Assembly (NCBI RefSeq): GCF_001611795.1
Contig: NZ_CP015098.1
Location: 8,556,001 to 8,620,000 of the forward strand
Direction of reading: 5' to 3'
DNA length: 64,000 nt
DNA from: Streptomyces qaidamensis
GTDB taxonomy: Bacteria; Actinomycetota; Actinomycetes; Streptomycetales; Streptomycetaceae
This document shows, piece by piece, positions 51,211 through 60,206 of the stretch. Each line of letters opens with the position of its first letter. Positions within the stretch are counted from its first letter, which is position 1. Under the pieces are notes generated by a model. The model was not told where the DNA came from, made no database searches, and saw only the letters and a list, made by a program, of their open reading frames with translations. A program made the translations under genes and the position numbers.

Positions 51211-53601
51211 TCAGATCTCGTCGCCGAGCAGGGCCAGCTCCGACCAGATCGTCTTGCCCTCGGCGGTGTGCCTGCTGCCCCATCGCTGGGTGAGCTGGGC
51301 GACCAGGAGCAGACCGCGGCCGCCCTCGTCCCAGGTCTTGGCCCGGCGCAGGTGCGGGGCCGTGTGGTTGGTGTCGGACACCTCGCAGATCAGGGTGGCC
51401 GCGTCGTGGATCAGCCGCAGCCGGATGGGCGGGGCGCCGTAGCGGATGGCGTTGGTGACCAGTTCGCTCACGACCAGCTCGGCGGTGAACGTGGCCTCGG
51501 TCAGCCCCCAGCGTTCGAGCTGGTCGACGACCTGCTTGCGGATGGGGGCCACCAGTGCCGGGTCGGCGGGGATGTCCCAGGTGGCGACCTGGGCGGACGG
51601 CAGGCCTCGGGTGCGGGCCAGCAGCAGCGCCACGTCGTCGCTGGAGCCGCCCGGCGGGAGCAGGCTGTGCAGCACGCGGTCGCAGGTCTCGTCCAGGGAG
51701 TCGGAGGGCGCCGACAGGGCCTCGCGGAGCATCCGGCCGCTCGCGTCGAGGTCCCGCTCGCGGCTCGCCAGCAGCCCGTCCGTGTGGAACGCCAGGACGC
51801 TGCCCTCCCGCAGTTCCACCTCGGCGGACTCGAACGGCAGCCCCCCGACACCCAGCGGGGGGCCCGAGGGCAGGTCGAGCTGCCGGGCCGGGCCGTCCGG
51901 CGGCACGAGCAGGGGCAGCGGATGTCCCGCCCGGGCCAGGTTGCAGCGCCGCGACACCGGGTCGTAGACCGCGTAGAGGCAGGTCGCGCCCACCTCTCCG
52001 GTGCCGTTGTCCCCGCCGGACTCCTGGGACAGCCGGACGACCAGGTCGTCGAGGTGGGTGAGCAGTTCGTCGGGGGCCAGGTCGATGTCGGCGAGGGTGC
52101 GCACGGCGGTGCGCAGCCGGCCCATGGTGGCCGAGGCCTGGATGCCGTGACCGACGACGTCGCCGACGACCATGGCGACCCGCATCCCGGACAACGGGAT
52201 CACGTCGAACCAGTCGCCGCCCACGCCGGAGCGGATGGCCGGCAGATAGCGGGAGGCCGCCTCCACCGCGGCGGTGTGCGGCAGGGTGCGGGGCAGCAGA
52301 CTGCGCTGCAGGGTGAGGGTGGTCTCGCGCTCGCGGGAGTAGCGGCGCGCGTTGTCGATGCAGACGGCGGCCCGGGCCGTGACCTCCTCGGCCAGCAGCA
52401 TGTCGTCGTCGTTGAACGCCTCGGGCCGACGGAAGCGGGTGAAGACCGCCACGCCGAGGGTCGTGCCCCGGGCCTGGAGCGGGACGGACATCGTGGCGTG
52501 GATGCCGTACTCGTGGACCCGCTGGAAGCGCACCGGGTCCCAGGCGAGCCACTGCTCCAGGTCGCCGGAGGAGCCCGAGGCCACGACGGTGCGACCCGCG
52601 ACCAGCGAGGCGGCCTGCGGGGAGTTCTCCGGGTAGACGTCGACCTGCCCGGGCTTGACGACCGCTTCGGGGCTGCCCCGGTTGACCGACTGGTGTGCGG
52701 CCCGGCGCAGATGCACCGGCGGGGCCGGCGTACCGGGAGCCTCGCCGCCGCCCTCCTGCGCCTCCAGCAGGTCGACACTGACGAAGTCGGCCAGCGTGGG
52801 GACGCACACGTCCGCCAGCTCCTGGGCGGTCCGGGTGACGTCGAGGGTGGTGCCGATGCGCACGCTCGCCTCGTTGACCAGCTGCAGCCGCTCCCGCGAC
52901 CGGTACTGGTCGGAGAAGTCGTGGGCCGTCACGCACACGCCGCACACCCGGCCGGTCCCGTCGGTGAGCGGCGCCATCCTGGCCAGCCAGGCGTGCGCGG
53001 CCCGGTTCTCGCCGGTGGCCTTCATGTACGTCTGCATGTCCTGCCGCCGGCCGGTGCCCAGCACCCGGCGCAGATTCTCCTCGAGCTCGGAGTTCTGCGG
53101 CCGGCTGCCGATGTCGGTGGGCTTCAGGCCCAGCACCCGCCCGGCGGGCAGCCCCAGGAGGTCCGCCATGGCCTCGTTGACGCCGCGCAGCCGCAGCCGC
53201 TCGTCGAAGATCATCGTGGCGCAGGGCGACTGCGTCAGGGCCAGGCGCACCAGCGGGTCGTCCGGCAGGCCGGAGCCGGTGGCCTCCGGCGGGGACACCG
53301 CGAGCCACTCGGCCGCCTCCGGCCCGTCGGGCGGCCTGCGATGGGCGAGCACCCACACGGACACGGGATGGCCGTCACGGTGGCGCAGGGTGAGGGTGCC
53401 GCTCCAGCGGGAGTCGGCCGGCACGGACGGGAGCTCCGCGCCGTCGGCCAGCAGCGCTGCGGCCGGGCGGCCCACGACCTCGGCGGCGGTGTGTCCCAGC
53501 AGCCGGCGGGCGCCCTCGCTCCACTCGGTGAGCGTGCCGTCGACGGCGATGACGGCACGGGCGGCGGCCATGCCATCGTCGAACACCTCGTCCGGGCTCA
53601 T
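51211..53601 (-). CDS. PAS-PAS-GAF-SpoIIE phosphatase with HATPase domain
   Basis: A 796-residue multidomain regulator. Residues 10-110 and 118-235 are PAS domains, 240-440 a GAF domain (ELADVCVPTLADFVSVDLL), 455-650 a SpoIIE PP2C phosphatase (GVGGDWFDVI near 462, VVGDVVGHGIQA, AFHTDGLLASR, GSSDDVALLL) and 680-790 a HATPase_c domain (VVSELVTNAIRYG). Streptomyces has many of these RsbU/RsbW-like proteins controlling sigma-B-type sigma factors by dephosphorylating anti-sigma antagonists. The STAS protein at 22 kb is the sort of substrate expected, though no direct link is shown. Confidence 0.93.
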   Translation of the reverse strand: MSPDEVFDDGMAAARAVIAVDGTLTEWSEGARRLLGHTAAEVVGRPAAALLADGAELPSVPADSRWSGTLTLRHRDGHPVSVWVLAHRRPPDGPEAAEWLAVSPPEATGSGLPDDPLVRLALTQSPCATMIFDERLRLRGVNEAMADLLGLPAGRVLGLKPTDIGSRPQNSELEENLRRVLGTGRRQDMQTYMKATGENRAAHAWLARMAPLTDGTGRVCGVCVTAHDFSDQYRSRERLQLVNEASVRIGTTLDVTRTAQELADVCVPTLADFVSVDLLEAQEGGGEAPGTPAPPVHLRRAAHQSVNRGSPEAVVKPGQVDVYPENSPQAASLVAGRTVVASGSSGDLEQWLAWDPVRFQRVHEYGIHATMSVPLQARGTTLGVAVFTRFRRPEAFNDDDMLLAEEVTARAAVCIDNARRYSRERETTLTLQRSLLPRTLPHTAAVEAASRYLPAIRSGVGGDWFDVIPLSGMRVAMVVGDVVGHGIQASATMGRLRTAVRTLADIDLAPDELLTHLDDLVVRLSQESGGDNGTGEVGATCLYAVYDPVSRRCNLARAGHPLPLLVPPDGPARQLDLPSGPPLGVGGLPFESAEVELREGSVLAFHTDGLLASRERDLDASGRMLREALSAPSDSLDETCDRVLHSLLPPGGSSDDVALLLARTRGLPSAQVATWDIPADPALVAPIRKQVVDQLERWGLTEATFTAELVVSELVTNAIRYGAPPIRLRLIHDAATLICEVSDTNHTAPHLRRAKTWDEGGRGLLLVAQLTQRWGSRHTAEGKTIWSELALLGDEI

Positions 53602-53858
53602 CGTCGCGACTCCATGCGGACACTCACAGTGAACAGGGAAGCCAGTTGAGTTCCAGCCTAGTCCGTAGGCACCCGACGTGGACCGGTAACCCCCGTGCCG
53701 ACTGCGCGGCCGGAGGCAAGGTGCACATCCGGTCGAAGTAGGACCTGGGGCAGAAGGAAGCTCCCGCACCCTTGACGGCCATGCGTGACAGGTCGACAGA
53801 ATCTGTTTGTTCGCGATCAGTTGTGAGTACTTCTGAGTCCTCATGAGGGAGATCCGTC

Positions 53859-56800
53859 ATGTCGGTCACGCGCAGATCGGTCCTGCTCGCCTCCGCGGCC
53901 ACGCCCGCGGCCGGGGCGCTGCTCGGCGCCCCGGAGGCGTGGGCCGCCGGGGAGGCGCGCGGTGCGTCCGGCCGCCGGACTGTCGCACTGCGCGACGGCT
54001 GGCGCTTCGCGCTGGTGAACCCGGGCGGCATCACCGATCCGACCGGCGCCTACGCCGAAGCGCACCTGCCCGGCTTCGACGACTCCGGATGGCGCGAGAG
54101 CGCCGTCCCGCACGACTGGAGCATCGAGCAGACCCCCACCACCGAGCACGGCACCACCAGCGGCACCGGCTTCCTGCCCGGGGGCCTCGGCTGGTACCGC
54201 CTGGCCTTCACCCTGCCGCCCGCCCTCGCCGGCAAACGGATCTCGGTCGAGTTCGACGGCGTCTACATGGACTCCACCGTCTACTGCAACGGCAAGGAGG
54301 CCGGCCGCCACCCCTACGGCTACACCGGCTTCGCCCTCGACCTCACCGTCCTGGTGCACACCGACGGCACCACCGAGAACGTGATCGCCGTCCAGGTCCG
54401 GAACCGGCTCCCCAGCAGCCGCTGGTACTCGGGCAGCGGCATCTACCGCGAGGCCCGCCTGGTGATCACCGAGCCGGTCCACGTGGCCCGCTGGGGCACC
54501 CGCGTCACCACGCCCGAGATCTCCGTCGAGCGGGCCCTCGTACGGGTCGCCACCTCCGTCGTCAACGCCTCGGGCACGGACGCCGACGTCGAGGTCGTCT
54601 CCCGGATCGTCGACCGCAAGGGCCGGACGGTCGCCCGTGCCTCCTCCGCCGCGGCCGTCTCCGCCGAGCGGACCGAGACCCAGGAACTCACCGTCCGGCG
54701 CCCCGAGTTGTGGGACTTCGGAGCCCCGCACCGCTACACCCTGCACACCGAACTGCGCGTCGGCGGCCGGACCACCGACACCTACCGCACGGTCTTCGGC
54801 TTCCGGACCTTCCGCTTCGACCCGGACGAGGGCTTCTTCCTCAACGGAACCCACCACAAGATCAAGGGCGTCGACCTCCACCACGACCTGGGCGCACTCG
54901 GCGCCGCCGTCAGCGTCGACGCCGTCCGCCGGCAGCTGGAGATCATGCGGTCCATGGGCGTCAACGCCCTGCGCACCTCCCACAACCCGCCCGCGCCCGA
55001 GGTGATCCAGGTCTGCGAGGAGCTGGGCGTCGTCATGCTGGTGGAGGCGTTCGACTGCTGGCGCACCGGCAAGAACCGGTACGACTACGGCCGCTTCTTC
55101 GACGAGTGGTGCGAGAAGGACGCCACCGAGATGGTGCTGGCGGCCCGCAACTCGCCCGCCGTACTGAGCTGGTCCATCGGCAACGAGGTCCCCGACTCCA
55201 CCTCCACGGCAGGCCTCGCCATGGCCGACCGGATCATCGACGCGATCAGGGCCGCCGACGACACCCGACCGCTGGTCATCGGCTCCGACAAGTACCGCCG
55301 CCTGCCCGCCAAGGGCTCCGCGGCCGATCTCATGCTGGCCAAGCTGGACGGCCTCGGCCTCAACTACAACACCGCCAAGTCGGTGGACCAGCTGCACGCG
55401 GCCTACCCGCACCTGTTCCTCTTCGAGTCCGAGTCCTCCTCGGAGACCTCCACCCGCGGCGCCTACCAGGAGCCGGAGCACCTCAACACCGGCGAGAATC
55501 ACACACCGGGCAGACGGGCGACCTCCTCCTACGACAACAACCTCGCCTCCTGGACGATGAGCGGCGAGTACGGCCACAAGAAGGACCGGGACCGCAAGTG
55601 GTTCGCCGGGCAGTTCCTGTGGTCGGGCATCGACTACATCGGCGAGCCCACGCCGTACGACGTCTTCCCGGTCAAGGCGTCGTTCTTCGGCGCCGTCGAC
55701 ACCGCGGGCTTCCCGAAGGACATGTACTACCTCTTCCGGAGCCAGTGGACCGAGCGGCCGATGGTCCACCTGCTCCCGATGACCTGGAACCACAGTGAGG
55801 GCGACACGGTCGAGGTCTGGGCGTACGCGAACGTCGACACCGTCGAGCTGTACCTCAACGGCACGTCCCTGGGCGTACGGCGCTTCGACACCAAGAAGAC
55901 CGTGGACGGCCGCACCTACCTGGAGACGACCGAGGCGACCGGCGACGACAAGACCTTCACCGACGGCCCCTACCCCGGCAGCTACACCAGCCCGAACGGC
56001 AGCGCCGGCAAGCTCCACCTCACGTGGCGGGTGCCCTTCGCGCCGGGCGAGCTGAAGGCCGTCGCACGGCAGGGCGGCAAGGTGGTCGCCACCGACGTAC
56101 TGCGCACCGCCGGAGCCCCGCACGCGATACGCCTGACCGCGGACCGCACGTCCCTCGCCGCGGACGGCCGCTCCCTGGTCTTCGTGACCGCCGAGGTCGT
56201 CGACCGGCGCGGTGTGGTGGTGCCCGACGCGGAGCACCTGCTCTCCTTCGAGGTGGCGGGCGGCTCCCTCGCCGGGCTCGACAACGGCCGCCAGGAGAGC
56301 GCCGAGCGCTACCAGGCGAGCACCCGGACCGTCTTCGCCGGCAAGGCCCTCGCCATCGTCCGGTCCGGCACGAGGGCCGGCGCGGTGAAGGTGACCGCCC
56401 GCGCCGAGGGGCTGCGCACCGGCACGGTGACCGTACGCGCCACCCCGGCCGGCGACCGGGCCGAAACGACCCCGCCCGCCTTCGGACCGGAGCATCCGGC
56501 TCCCCCGGGCCGCCCGCACGCGGATGCCAGTTACTCCGGCCGCCCGGACACCCTGCCCGCCGCCATGCTCGACGGTGATCCGGCCACCGGCTGGTCCAAC
56601 GGCTTCTTCAAGCAGGCCACGCCCTTGCTGCCGGCCTTCGACGGCGCGCGGGCCGAGGACTGGGTCTCGGTCGACCACGGGCGCACGCGCGGCTTCGACC
56701 GGGTGGACGTCTCCTTCACGGTGGATGCCACGCACAGCCTGCCCGCGGCGATCGAGGTCGCCGTATGGGACGGCCGGGCGTGGCAGGCCGCGCGGGACAC

Positions 56801-56948
56801 CCGTATCGAGTGGGCCGCCGCCTCCGACGCTCCCACCGCGATCACCTTCAAGCCCCTGCGCGGCTCCCGGATCCGGCTCACCCTGACAAGCCGCCACCCC
56901 GACGAGGCGCATGGCGCGATACGCATCAGCCGGCTGGAGACGGCCTAG
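53859..56948 (+). CDS. Secreted glycoside hydrolase family 2 enzyme (beta-galactosidase-like)
   Basis: A 1029-residue protein. A Tat-like signal (TRRSVLLASAATPAAGALLG) ends near residue 30. Then come the GH2 sugar-binding domain (LRDGWRFALVNPG, DGVYMDSTVYCNG), a beta-sandwich, and the TIM barrel with KIKGVDLHHDLG, acid/base Glu443 in SIGNEVP and nucleophile Glu523 in FLFESES. Additional beta domains and a C-terminal F5/8 type C (CBM32-like) domain (SYSGRPDTLPAAMLDGDPAT, VDHGRTRGFDRVDV) follow. Expected outside the cell, cleaving beta-galactosides or beta-glucuronides. GAGGGAG precedes the ATG. Confidence 0.93.
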   Translation: MSVTRRSVLLASAATPAAGALLGAPEAWAAGEARGASGRRTVALRDGWRFALVNPGGITDPTGAYAEAHLPGFDDSGWRESAVPHDWSIEQTPTTEHGTTSGTGFLPGGLGWYRLAFTLPPALAGKRISVEFDGVYMDSTVYCNGKEAGRHPYGYTGFALDLTVLVHTDGTTENVIAVQVRNRLPSSRWYSGSGIYREARLVITEPVHVARWGTRVTTPEISVERALVRVATSVVNASGTDADVEVVSRIVDRKGRTVARASSAAAVSAERTETQELTVRRPELWDFGAPHRYTLHTELRVGGRTTDTYRTVFGFRTFRFDPDEGFFLNGTHHKIKGVDLHHDLGALGAAVSVDAVRRQLEIMRSMGVNALRTSHNPPAPEVIQVCEELGVVMLVEAFDCWRTGKNRYDYGRFFDEWCEKDATEMVLAARNSPAVLSWSIGNEVPDSTSTAGLAMADRIIDAIRAADDTRPLVIGSDKYRRLPAKGSAADLMLAKLDGLGLNYNTAKSVDQLHAAYPHLFLFESESSSETSTRGAYQEPEHLNTGENHTPGRRATSSYDNNLASWTMSGEYGHKKDRDRKWFAGQFLWSGIDYIGEPTPYDVFPVKASFFGAVDTAGFPKDMYYLFRSQWTERPMVHLLPMTWNHSEGDTVEVWAYANVDTVELYLNGTSLGVRRFDTKKTVDGRTYLETTEATGDDKTFTDGPYPGSYTSPNGSAGKLHLTWRVPFAPGELKAVARQGGKVVATDVLRTAGAPHAIRLTADRTSLAADGRSLVFVTAEVVDRRGVVVPDAEHLLSFEVAGGSLAGLDNGRQESAERYQASTRTVFAGKALAIVRSGTRAGAVKVTARAEGLRTGTVTVRATPAGDRAETTPPAFGPEHPAPPGRPHADASYSGRPDTLPAAMLDGDPATGWSNGFFKQATPLLPAFDGARAEDWVSVDHGRTRGFDRVDVSFTVDATHSLPAAIEVAVWDGRAWQAARDTRIEWAAASDAPTAITFKPLRGSRIRLTLTSRHPDEAHGAIRISRLETA

Positions 56949-56955
56949 ACCACCC

Positions 56956-56996
56956 CGGTCCGGACGGGCGGTGAACAGCCGGTCCCGTCCGGACCG
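56956..56996. terminator. Terminator after the GH2 gene, 13-bp stem
   Basis: CGGTCCGGACGGG (56956-56968) pairs perfectly with CCCGTCCGGACCG (56984-56996), loop 15 bases. Confidence 0.9.
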
Positions 56997-57042
56997 TTGA
57001 CGGACTGTCACATCAGCCACAACCATGGCCTGCGTCCGCATC

Positions 57043-57056
57043 TGGGAGCGCTCCCA
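57043..57056 (+). promoter_or_regulatory. CebR box
   Basis: TGGGAGCGCTCCCA is the exact 14-bp palindrome recognised by CebR, the cellobiose-responsive LacI-family repressor of cellulose genes in Streptomyces. It lies 39 bases upstream of the GH9 start codon, so cellobiose induction of this enzyme is expected. Confidence 0.93.
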
Positions 57057-57094
57057 TGCCGAGCGCCACCCGCACCTCCCGGAGGAGCCCAGAC

Positions 57095-59338
57095 GTGAAA
57101 CGACGCAGAACCGCACTGCTGTCCCTGACGGCCCTGCTGGCGGCCGCCCTCACCGCGCTGCCCTCCGCGCCGGCCGGGGCCGAAGAAGTCGAGCAGGTCA
57201 GGAACGGGAGCTTCGACACCACCACCGACCCCTGGTGGACGACCAGCAACGTCACCGCGGGCCTGTCCGACGGCCGGCTCTGCGCCGATGTCCCCGGCGG
57301 CACCGCCAACCGCTGGGACGCCGCCGTCGGGCAGAACGACATCACCCTCGTGAAGGGGGAGTCGTACCGCTTCTCGTTCAGCGCGACCGGGACACCCGCC
57401 GGGCACGTGGTGCGGGCGATCGTGGGCCTGTCGGTGTCGCCGTACGACACCTACCACGAGGTGACACCGCAGCTCAGCGTCTCCGGCGACACCTACTCGT
57501 ACACCTTCACCTCGCCCGTCGACACCGCTCAGGGGCAGGTCGGCTTCCAGCTCGGCGGCAGCGCGGACGCCTGGCGCTTCTGCATGGACGACGTCTCGCT
57601 GCTGGGCGGGGTGACGCCGGAACCGTACGAGCCCGACACCGGGCCCCGGGTCCGCGTGAACCAGGTCGGCTACCTGCCGGCCGGCCCGAAGAACGCCACC
57701 CTGGTCACCGACGCCACGGCGAAGCTGCCCTGGCAGCTCAAGAACTCCGCCGGGACGGTGGTCGCCCGGGGAACGACCCTGCCGCGCGGGGTCGACGCCT
57801 CCTCCGGGCAGAACGTCCACTCGATCGACTTCGGCGCGTTCCGCACCAAGGGCGCGGGCTTCACACTCGTCGCCGACGGCGAGACCAGCCGCCCCTTCGC
57901 CATCGGTACGAGCGCCTACGAGCGGCTCCGGCTGGACTCGGCGAAGTACTACTACACCCAGCGCAGCGGCCTCGCGATCCGCGACGACCTGCGGCCCGGC
58001 TACGGCCGCCCGGCCGGTCACGTGGGCGTGGCACCCAACAAGGGCGACACCTCGGTGCCCTGCCAGCCCGGCGTGTGCGACTACACCCTCGACGTCAGCG
58101 GCGGCTGGTACGACGCGGGCGACCACGGCAAGTACGTCGTCAACGGCGGCATCTCCACCTGGGAGCTGCTGAGCACCTACGAACGCGCCCGGCACGCCCG
58201 CACCGGGCAGGCGGACAAGCTCAAGGACGGCACGCTCGCCATCCCGGAGAGCGGCAACAAGGTCCCGGACATCCTCGACGAGGCCCGCTGGGAGCTGGAG
58301 TTCCTGCTGAAGATGCAGGTGCCCGACGGCAAGCCGCTGGCCGGCATGGCCCACCACAAGATGCACGACGAGCAGTGGACCGGCCTGCCGCTGATGCCTC
58401 ATGACGACCCGCAGAAGCGTGAGCTGCACCCGCCCTCCACCGCCGCCACCCTCAACCTGGCCGCCACGGCGGCGCAGGCCGCCCGGATGTACCGGTCCTA
58501 CGACAAGGCGTTCGCAGACAAGGCACTGGCTGCCGCACGCAAGGCCTGGGCGGCGGCGCTGGCCCACCCCGACCGCCTCGCCTCCGAGAGCGACGGCATC
58601 GGCGGCGGCGCCTACGCCGACAGCGACGTCACCGACGACTTCTACTGGGCGGCGGCCGAGCTGTACCTCTCGACCGGGGAGAAGCGGTTCGAGGAGTACG
58701 TCCTGAAGTCCCCGGTCCACACGGCCGACCTGTTCAAGCCCCTGGGCTTCGACTGGGCCCGCACCGGGGCCGCGGGCCGGCTCGACCTCGCCACGGTGCC
58801 GAGCAGGCTGCCCGGCCGGGACGCCGTACGCCAGTCCGTCGTCAGGGGCGCCGACCGCTACCTGGCCACCCTCAGGGCGCACCCCTACGGCATGCCGTAC
58901 GCGCCGGACGGCAACACCTACGACTGGGGCTCCAGCCACCAGGTGCTCAACAACGCGGTCGTCCTCGCCACCGCGTACGACATCACCGGCGCCTCGAAGT
59001 ACCGGGACGGCGCGCTGCAGAGCATGGACTACATCCTGGGCCGCAACGCGCTGAACATCTCCTACGTCACCGGCTACGGCGAGGTCAGCGCACAGAACCA
59101 GCACAGCCGCTGGTACGCCCGCCAGCTCGACCCGAGCCAGCCGGGCCCGCCGAAGGGCACCCTCGCGGGCGGGCCGAACTCAAGCATCCAGGACCCCTAC
59201 GCACAGAGCAAACTCCAGGGGTGCGTCGGCCAGTTCTGCTACATCGACGACATCCAGTCCTGGTCGACCAACGAGCACACGATCAACTGGAACGCCGCCC
59301 TGACCCGCATGGCCTCCTTCGTGGCGGACCAGGGGTAG
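57095..59338 (+). CDS. Secreted GH9 cellulase (endoglucanase/cellobiosidase type)
   Basis: A 747-residue enzyme. A Sec signal (KRRRTALLSLTALLAAALTA, cleaved near PAGAEE) leads into a CBM4/9-like binding module (residues about 35-170, NGSFDTTTDPWW), an Ig-like N-domain (RVRVNQVGYLPAGPKNATLV) and the GH9 barrel with DVSGGWYDAGDHGKY, Asp340 and Asp343 in DAGD, and Glu727 in STNEHTINWNAAL as the acid. The His motif is QNQHSRWYARQ. It cleaves beta-1,4-glucan. The GTG at 57095 has GGAGGAG upstream; an ATG at 57056 sits inside the CebR box and is unlikely to be used. Confidence 0.95.
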   Translation: MKRRRTALLSLTALLAAALTALPSAPAGAEEVEQVRNGSFDTTTDPWWTTSNVTAGLSDGRLCADVPGGTANRWDAAVGQNDITLVKGESYRFSFSATGTPAGHVVRAIVGLSVSPYDTYHEVTPQLSVSGDTYSYTFTSPVDTAQGQVGFQLGGSADAWRFCMDDVSLLGGVTPEPYEPDTGPRVRVNQVGYLPAGPKNATLVTDATAKLPWQLKNSAGTVVARGTTLPRGVDASSGQNVHSIDFGAFRTKGAGFTLVADGETSRPFAIGTSAYERLRLDSAKYYYTQRSGLAIRDDLRPGYGRPAGHVGVAPNKGDTSVPCQPGVCDYTLDVSGGWYDAGDHGKYVVNGGISTWELLSTYERARHARTGQADKLKDGTLAIPESGNKVPDILDEARWELEFLLKMQVPDGKPLAGMAHHKMHDEQWTGLPLMPHDDPQKRELHPPSTAATLNLAATAAQAARMYRSYDKAFADKALAAARKAWAAALAHPDRLASESDGIGGGAYADSDVTDDFYWAAAELYLSTGEKRFEEYVLKSPVHTADLFKPLGFDWARTGAAGRLDLATVPSRLPGRDAVRQSVVRGADRYLATLRAHPYGMPYAPDGNTYDWGSSHQVLNNAVVLATAYDITGASKYRDGALQSMDYILGRNALNISYVTGYGEVSAQNQHSRWYARQLDPSQPGPPKGTLAGGPNSSIQDPYAQSKLQGCVGQFCYIDDIQSWSTNEHTINWNAALTRMASFVADQG

Positions 59339-59355
59339 GGACCGGACGGCGGTGC

Positions 59356-59398
59356 CGCGTGCCGGGGGAGTCCGCCGACAGGACGCCCCCGGCACGCG
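59356..59398. terminator. Terminator after the GH9 gene, 13-bp stem
   Basis: CGCGTGCCGGGGG (59356-59368) pairs perfectly with CCCCCGGCACGCG (59386-59398), loop 17 bases. Confidence 0.9.
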
Positions 59399-59414
59399 CG
59401 CGTAGCCTGGTGCC

Positions 59415-60206
59415 ATGCCAGCGGTGCGGGTCGACGGCATCGAGGTCGCGTACGACCGGGTGGGCCAGGGCCCGCCCCTCGTGCTCGCGCACGGCGCCAC
59501 GACGGACGCCCGGCTGTTCCGCGGCCAGGCCGAGGACCTGGCCGACGAGTTCACCGTCGTCGCCTGGGACGAACCGGGCGCCGGCCGCTCCCACGACGTA
59601 CCGCTCTCCTTCACCCTGGCCGACTACGCCCGCTGTCTGGCGGCCGTCATCGAGGACGTGGACCTCGGCCCGGCCCATGTCCTCGGCCTGTCCTGGGGCG
59701 GGACCGTCGTGCTGGAGCTCTACCGGCACCACGCCGGACTCGTCCGGACGCTGCTCCTCGTCGACACCTACGCGGGCTGGAAGGGCTCGCTGCCCGCGGC
59801 GGACGTGCGGGCACGGGTCGAGGGCGCGGAACGGATGCTCGCGGTCCCGGCCGAGGTGTTCGCACCGACCATGCCGGGCCTCTTCGCCGGGCAGCCGTCC
59901 GCCGAAGCCGTACGCCTGCTGTCGGTGATGTCGGCCGACACCCGGGCCCGGAGCATGCGGACCGAGCTCACCGTCATGGCCGAGGCCGACCAGCGCGATC
60001 TGCTGCCGAAGATCGAGGTGCCGACGCTGCTGCTGTGGGGCGAGCTCGACGCGCGCTCACCCGTGGAGACCGTCGCCCGCCAGTTCCTCGAAGCGGTCCC
60101 GCGGGCCACACTGGTCGTCCTCCCCGGTGTCGGGCACCTCAGCAACATCGAGGCGCCGGAACCGTTCAACCGGACCGTCCGGGAGTTCTGCCGCGCTCAC
60201 TCCTGA
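59415..60206 (+). CDS. Alpha/beta hydrolase
   Basis: A 263-residue alpha/beta-hydrolase. Oxyanion segment LAHGATTD, nucleophile elbow GLSWGG (Ser), Asp in GELDARSP, His in GVGHLSNIE. No signal peptide, so cytoplasmic. Substrate unknown; many relatives are esterases, lactonases or haloperoxidase-like. Its last 41 bases overlap the convergent cytochrome b gene. Confidence 0.92.
   Translation: MPAVRVDGIEVAYDRVGQGPPLVLAHGATTDARLFRGQAEDLADEFTVVAWDEPGAGRSHDVPLSFTLADYARCLAAVIEDVDLGPAHVLGLSWGGTVVLELYRHHAGLVRTLLLVDTYAGWKGSLPAADVRARVEGAERMLAVPAEVFAPTMPGLFAGQPSAEAVRLLSVMSADTRARSMRTELTVMAEADQRDLLPKIEVPTLLLWGELDARSPVETVARQFLEAVPRATLVVLPGVGHLSNIEAPEPFNRTVREFCRAHS

Noticed and set aside
53841..57116. 1091-codon minus-strand frame opposite the GH2 gene
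   Set aside because: Antisense shadow; Val/Gly/Asp-rich with no domain, while the plus strand has full GH2 motifs.
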